Shown piece by piece: positions 45,106 to 47,541 of a stretch of 47,541 nt of DNA. The notes under the pieces are model-generated. The model was not told the DNA's origin. It saw only the letters and a program-made list of their open reading frames with translations, and did no database searches. Made by a program: the position numbers and the translations under genes. Source of the DNA: an uncultured Pelagibacteraceae bacterium (lineage in GTDB: Bacteria > Pseudomonadota > Alphaproteobacteria > Pelagibacterales > AG-422-B15). Every line of letters begins with the position of its first letter. Position 1 is the stretch's first letter. The DNA lies in the NCBI GenBank assembly GCA_902580665.1, contig CACHLP010000006.1:1-47541 (forward strand). The letters are read 5' to 3'.

Positions 45106-45141
45106 AAGCAATCTCCAAATTGATCCGAACTTATAAACTAA

Positions 45142-45166
45142 AAAATGAAAAAAAGTAAATCATTTT
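45142..45166. promoter_or_regulatory. inverted repeat in the divergent promoter between demethylase and methyltransferase
   Basis: AAAATGA and TCATTTT form perfect seven-base arms separated by 11 bases in the 110-base gap between the DmdA-like gene (minus) and the methyltransferase (plus). This is a plausible regulator site for both genes. AT-rich palindromes are frequent, so the evidence is modest. Confidence 0.3.
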
Positions 45167-45215
45167 CATAATAATATATTTACTTAATTAATCTTTAAAC
45201 GATAATTAACAAGCT

Positions 45216-46139
45216 ATGAATCATAGGTATAAAAAATTTTTAGAGGTTCTCCGTTCAGGGGATACTATATTGCTTGATGGAGCCACTGGATCTGAACTTG
45301 AAAACAGAGGTATTAAAATGGATAATTCATGGTGCGCAACTGCCTCGCTTGAGTTTGATATTCTAAAACAAATCCATAAAGACTACATTAATGCTGGAGC
45401 AAAAATAATTACAACAAATACCTATGCTTCAAATCGAATGATATTAGAAGTGGCTGGAGTTGAAGAAAAATTTGAAGAAATTAATCTGGCTGCAATAAAT
45501 GCAGCGATCCAGGCAAGAGAAGAATGTGGTCAAGATGACGTTCTTGTGGCAGGATCCTTGTCTCACCAGATACCTTATGAAGATGCTTTTAGATCGCAAG
45601 AAGAAAAAGATAAATATATTAAGAAACTTACCCCAGAATATTTTCAAAAATCTTTTGATGAACTGGCATTTTTTTTAGCGGATAACGGATGTGATTTTAT
45701 TTTATTGGAGCTGATGTACAGGCCAGATCGAATTGATATAATTTTTGATTCAGCAAGCAAAGTTGGTTTACCGGTATGGGCTGGGTTTTCTGCTAGAAAC
45801 AAAGATGGCTTGATAGCTCTTACTACTGATTATGAGTATAGTTTTAAAAAAATGATCAGCAATGTTAAACACCATAGATTGGATGCAGTTGGTATAATGC
45901 ATTGTGATATGAGTGTAATGGAAGAAAGTATAAAAGAACTCAAGGAAATATACGATCTTCCTATAATGGCTTATCCAGAAGTAGCTGTATTTAATTTTCC
46001 ACACTATGACATGAGCAATGTAATTCAGCCAAATGATTATTTAATCGAAGCCAAAAAATGGAAAGACGCAGGAGCGCAGATTATCGGAGGTTGCTGTGGT
46101 ACAACTGTTGAGCACATAAAAGTACTGAACAAATTATAA
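45216..46139 (+). CDS. homocysteine S-methyltransferase family protein (betaine-homocysteine type candidate)
   Basis: The 307-residue TIM-barrel protein starts ILLDGATGSELENRGI and has the zinc site from an upstream Cys (MHCDMS) and the GGCCG motif (Cys293, Cys294). These features define the homocysteine methyltransferase family, whose members take a methyl from betaine, S-methylmethionine or DMSP-type donors to make methionine. The neighbouring dimethylglycine dehydrogenase and sarcosine oxidase make betaine the likely donor. It is divergent from the demethylase and is not part of an operon with the downstream convergent transporter, which stops one base later. Confidence 0.85.
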   Translation: MNHRYKKFLEVLRSGDTILLDGATGSELENRGIKMDNSWCATASLEFDILKQIHKDYINAGAKIITTNTYASNRMILEVAGVEEKFEEINLAAINAAIQAREECGQDDVLVAGSLSHQIPYEDAFRSQEEKDKYIKKLTPEYFQKSFDELAFFLADNGCDFILLELMYRPDRIDIIFDSASKVGLPVWAGFSARNKDGLIALTTDYEYSFKKMISNVKHHRLDAVGIMHCDMSVMEESIKELKEIYDLPIMAYPEVAVFNFPHYDMSNVIQPNDYLIEAKKWKDAGAQIIGGCCGTTVEHIKVLNKL

Positions 46140-46140
46140 G

Positions 46141-47049
46141 TTATTCTTTTTTTATAACTACGTTTGAGGCAAAAATAATCTCTGTTAATCCTGCCAAGAT
46201 TATAAATGAACTTCCTAATACCTCTCTCCAGCCAAATATTTCATCTGTTAATATGGCAGCGCTAAATGTACCAACTACAATTTCAAAAAGAATGATTATA
46301 GAGAATAATCCTGCCCCAATTCTACTAGGTGCACCTAGTATAACCACATTAGTTGGTATATGAAATAAGATGGCTATCAATAAGAGCCATGGCAACATTG
46401 TAAGCCAAGAATCTATAGAAGGTGCCGGGCCCATTACATCTCTAAGAAAGTAAGCTTGCACTAAAGTAAATATGCCGCCATAAAAAAAAAATGAAAAAAG
46501 AATTGGAAAGATGCCCTCTGGTTTTTTTACTTCCATTCGAACTGCTGAAGCAGCTATAAATATACCGCCTAAAAGTGCTATCCAGTCACCAGAATTTTGT
46601 GGAATTGGAATAAATCCATCTTGTCCAAAAACAATCCAAACTCCAGATAAAGCAAGAATAAGAGTGATGTATCTATAGTGGCGTGGAAGCTGCCTAAGGA
46701 AGATCATTTCAAAAATAGTTGTCCAAACCGGAGTGATATAAAATAGGATCAAAGCCCTCACTACATCCGTTAACAAAAAGCTATTTGCGTAACATGCAAT
46801 ACCAGCGCCAAATAAGAGGCCAATAACTGGATAATCAAGGCCGAATGAACTGCCTTTATATTTTCTCCAGAAAGCAACTGGAAGCAGAATTAAAAAAGGG
46901 ATGACCATTTGTGAAATAGTGGCCCAGCCACCAGTTAAGCCACCAGACTCGAGCGCTCTTTGGGGTATCCAAAATAATCCCCATAATCCAGCTGCGATCA
47001 ATAATGCAAAGCTAATGCTGTAATGATATGGGTGGCGCGAAGTATTCAC
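46141..47049 (-). CDS. EamA/DMT-superfamily transporter
   Basis: The protein has about ten helices in two EamA repeats, beginning ALLIAAGLWGLFWIPQRALE and including FGAGIACYANSFLLTDVVRA and GDWIALLGGIFIAASAVRME. It is not closely similar to the transporter at 24209. I use the GTG at 47047-47049; a TTG at 47067 gives six more residues but lies in the U-run of the terminator at 47072-47099. Neither has a clear ribosome site. The substrate is unknown; the position beside a betaine-type binding protein may be relevant. Confidence 0.82.
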   Translation of the reverse strand: MNTSRHPYHYSISFALLIAAGLWGLFWIPQRALESGGLTGGWATISQMVIPFLILLPVAFWRKYKGSSFGLDYPVIGLLFGAGIACYANSFLLTDVVRALILFYITPVWTTIFEMIFLRQLPRHYRYITLILALSGVWIVFGQDGFIPIPQNSGDWIALLGGIFIAASAVRMEVKKPEGIFPILFSFFFYGGIFTLVQAYFLRDVMGPAPSIDSWLTMLPWLLLIAILFHIPTNVVILGAPSRIGAGLFSIIILFEIVVGTFSAAILTDEIFGWREVLGSSFIILAGLTEIIFASNVVIKKE

Positions 47050-47071
47050 TTCTGTATAATATAGCAAAAAA

Positions 47072-47099
47072 AAGGCCTTGTATAATTATACAAGGCCTT
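47072..47099 (-). terminator. intrinsic terminator after the betaine-type binding protein gene
   Basis: A 28-base perfect palindrome starts AAGGCCTTG and ends CAAGGCCTT. On the minus strand it is followed by eight T and TGC, a strong rho-independent terminator for the substrate-binding protein gene. It stands about 25 bases before the next gene (EamA transporter), so it separates the two transcription units. Confidence 0.88.
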
Positions 47100-47123
47100 A
47101 ATTTTTATTTTGTTAGTACAGAC

Positions 47124-47541
47124 TTATGGAAGCCAAGCTTGCCAATCGTTAGTACTGTCTTTCCATTCTTGAACTGCTTCTTCAACAGATAAGCCATCAT
47201 CGCCTACTCTAACAAGCATTTTTGCTTGGTCGACGTTCGCAAACTTCATTTTCTTAAAGAATGCAAGTGCTTCAGCATTTTCTGGTTTCTGCATTGTTGC
47301 TGGGTTCATGTAGTTCATAGTGTAATCTTTAGCCCAGTTACTTGCAGGCCAAGATCCCATACCACAATCTTGCCAGTTGTTTGCCTCAGTGAAAGAGTCG
47401 CAAGGTTGGTGAGGAGGAAGACCAATTCCTACCATTTCATTTTTACCAAAGAAAAAATGTGGCTCCCAAAGGTACATTAAGAATGGCTCTTGTCTATCGT
47501 AAGAACCTTGTGCCTCTGCGAGAAGCGCAACCTCTGTTCCA
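47124..47541 (-). CDS. glycine betaine/choline-type ABC transporter substrate-binding protein, C-terminal part
   Basis: The open frame continues through the window edge, so only the last 138 or so residues are seen. WEPHFFFGKNEMVGIGLPP and SWPASNWAKDYTMNY fit the periplasmic binding protein fold of OpuAC/ProX type (the PF04069 family) with its aromatic-rich ligand region. The C-terminus ends in VQEWKDSTNDWQAWLP. It would bind a quaternary-ammonium osmolyte for import. The rest of the transporter is probably outside the window. Substrate inferred from family and neighbours. Confidence 0.75.
   Translation of the reverse strand, partial: GTEVALLAEAQGSYDRQEPFLMYLWEPHFFFGKNEMVGIGLPPHQPCDSFTEANNWQDCGMGSWPASNWAKDYTMNYMNPATMQKPENAEALAFFKKMKFANVDQAKMLVRVGDDGLSVEEAVQEWKDSTNDWQAWLP

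Noticed and set aside
1..47541. Possible tRNA, rRNA, CRISPR or IS features
   Set aside because: I saw no cloverleaf, no rRNA-like stretch, no spaced repeat array and no transposase frame. All gaps are short and accounted for.

Overview
The window looks like a stretch of a streamlined, AT-rich marine alphaproteobacterial chromosome. The placement is inferred from several features: very low GC, gene spacing of a few bases, convergent genes whose stop codons overlap, a GTTC-N7-GTTC (alphaproteobacterial-type) SOS box upstream of recA, a one-cysteine DksA, and a heterotetrameric sarcosine oxidase operon beside a dimethylglycine dehydrogenase, a DmdA-like demethylase and a betaine-type substrate-binding protein. 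A SAR11-like or HIMB59/AEGEAN-169-like organism would fit, but no rRNA or other phylogenetic marker was analysed. I found no rRNA, tRNA, CRISPR array, IS element or complete prophage.

Layout. Positions 1-6514 (minus strand) hold the N-terminal part of a DNA photolyase, a GNAT acetyltransferase, a membrane-anchored GST-like protein, a small YdhR-like protein, guaA, a TPR protein, guaB and rlmE. Between the GST gene and guaA there is a second, near-identical copy of the last 22 bases of guaA. It looks like the footprint of an element inserted at the guaA 3' end. Positions 6580-17628 (plus strand) hold an efflux operon: two palindromic operators, tolC-like, padR, membrane-fusion protein and two RND permeases, followed by a LOG-family gene and NADP isocitrate dehydrogenase. 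Positions 17609-22000 (minus) hold alaS, recA (with terminator, promoter and SOS box) and a DksA-family gene. Positions 22144-26037 (plus) hold a MoxR ATPase with its VWA partner, an EamA transporter and dusA. Positions 26034-28875 (minus) hold a RutE-like nitroreductase, a glutathione peroxidase, a pirin and a zinc-free MDR oxidoreductase. A PAP2 phosphatase follows on the plus strand.

From 45105 down to 29808 all genes lie on the minus strand with almost no spacing: a DmdA-like demethylase; a copper set (SCO1, cysteine-rich lipoprotein, PCuAC-like, Met-rich DUF2182 membrane protein, DUF1326); dimethylglycine dehydrogenase; zapE; a frameshifted D-amino-acid-dehydrogenase-like gene; soxB-D-A-G; DUF983; and a metallo-beta-lactamase-fold hydrolase. 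A homocysteine methyltransferase (plus) diverges from this block. Beyond it lie an EamA transporter and the C-terminal part of a glycine-betaine/choline-type substrate-binding protein (minus).

Together the right third encodes most of a route for taking up methylated osmolytes and stripping their methyl groups: substrate-binding protein, homocysteine methyltransferase, dimethylglycine dehydrogenase, sarcosine oxidase, plus a DmdA-like tetrahydrofolate demethylase. A copper-handling module of partly unknown function is embedded in the same directon. The most noteworthy signals are the guaA 3'-end duplication, the copper/methyl directon, the slippery A8 frameshift in the dadA-like gene, the paired TATATC-N5-GATATA operators, and two RND pumps lacking canonical proton-relay residues.
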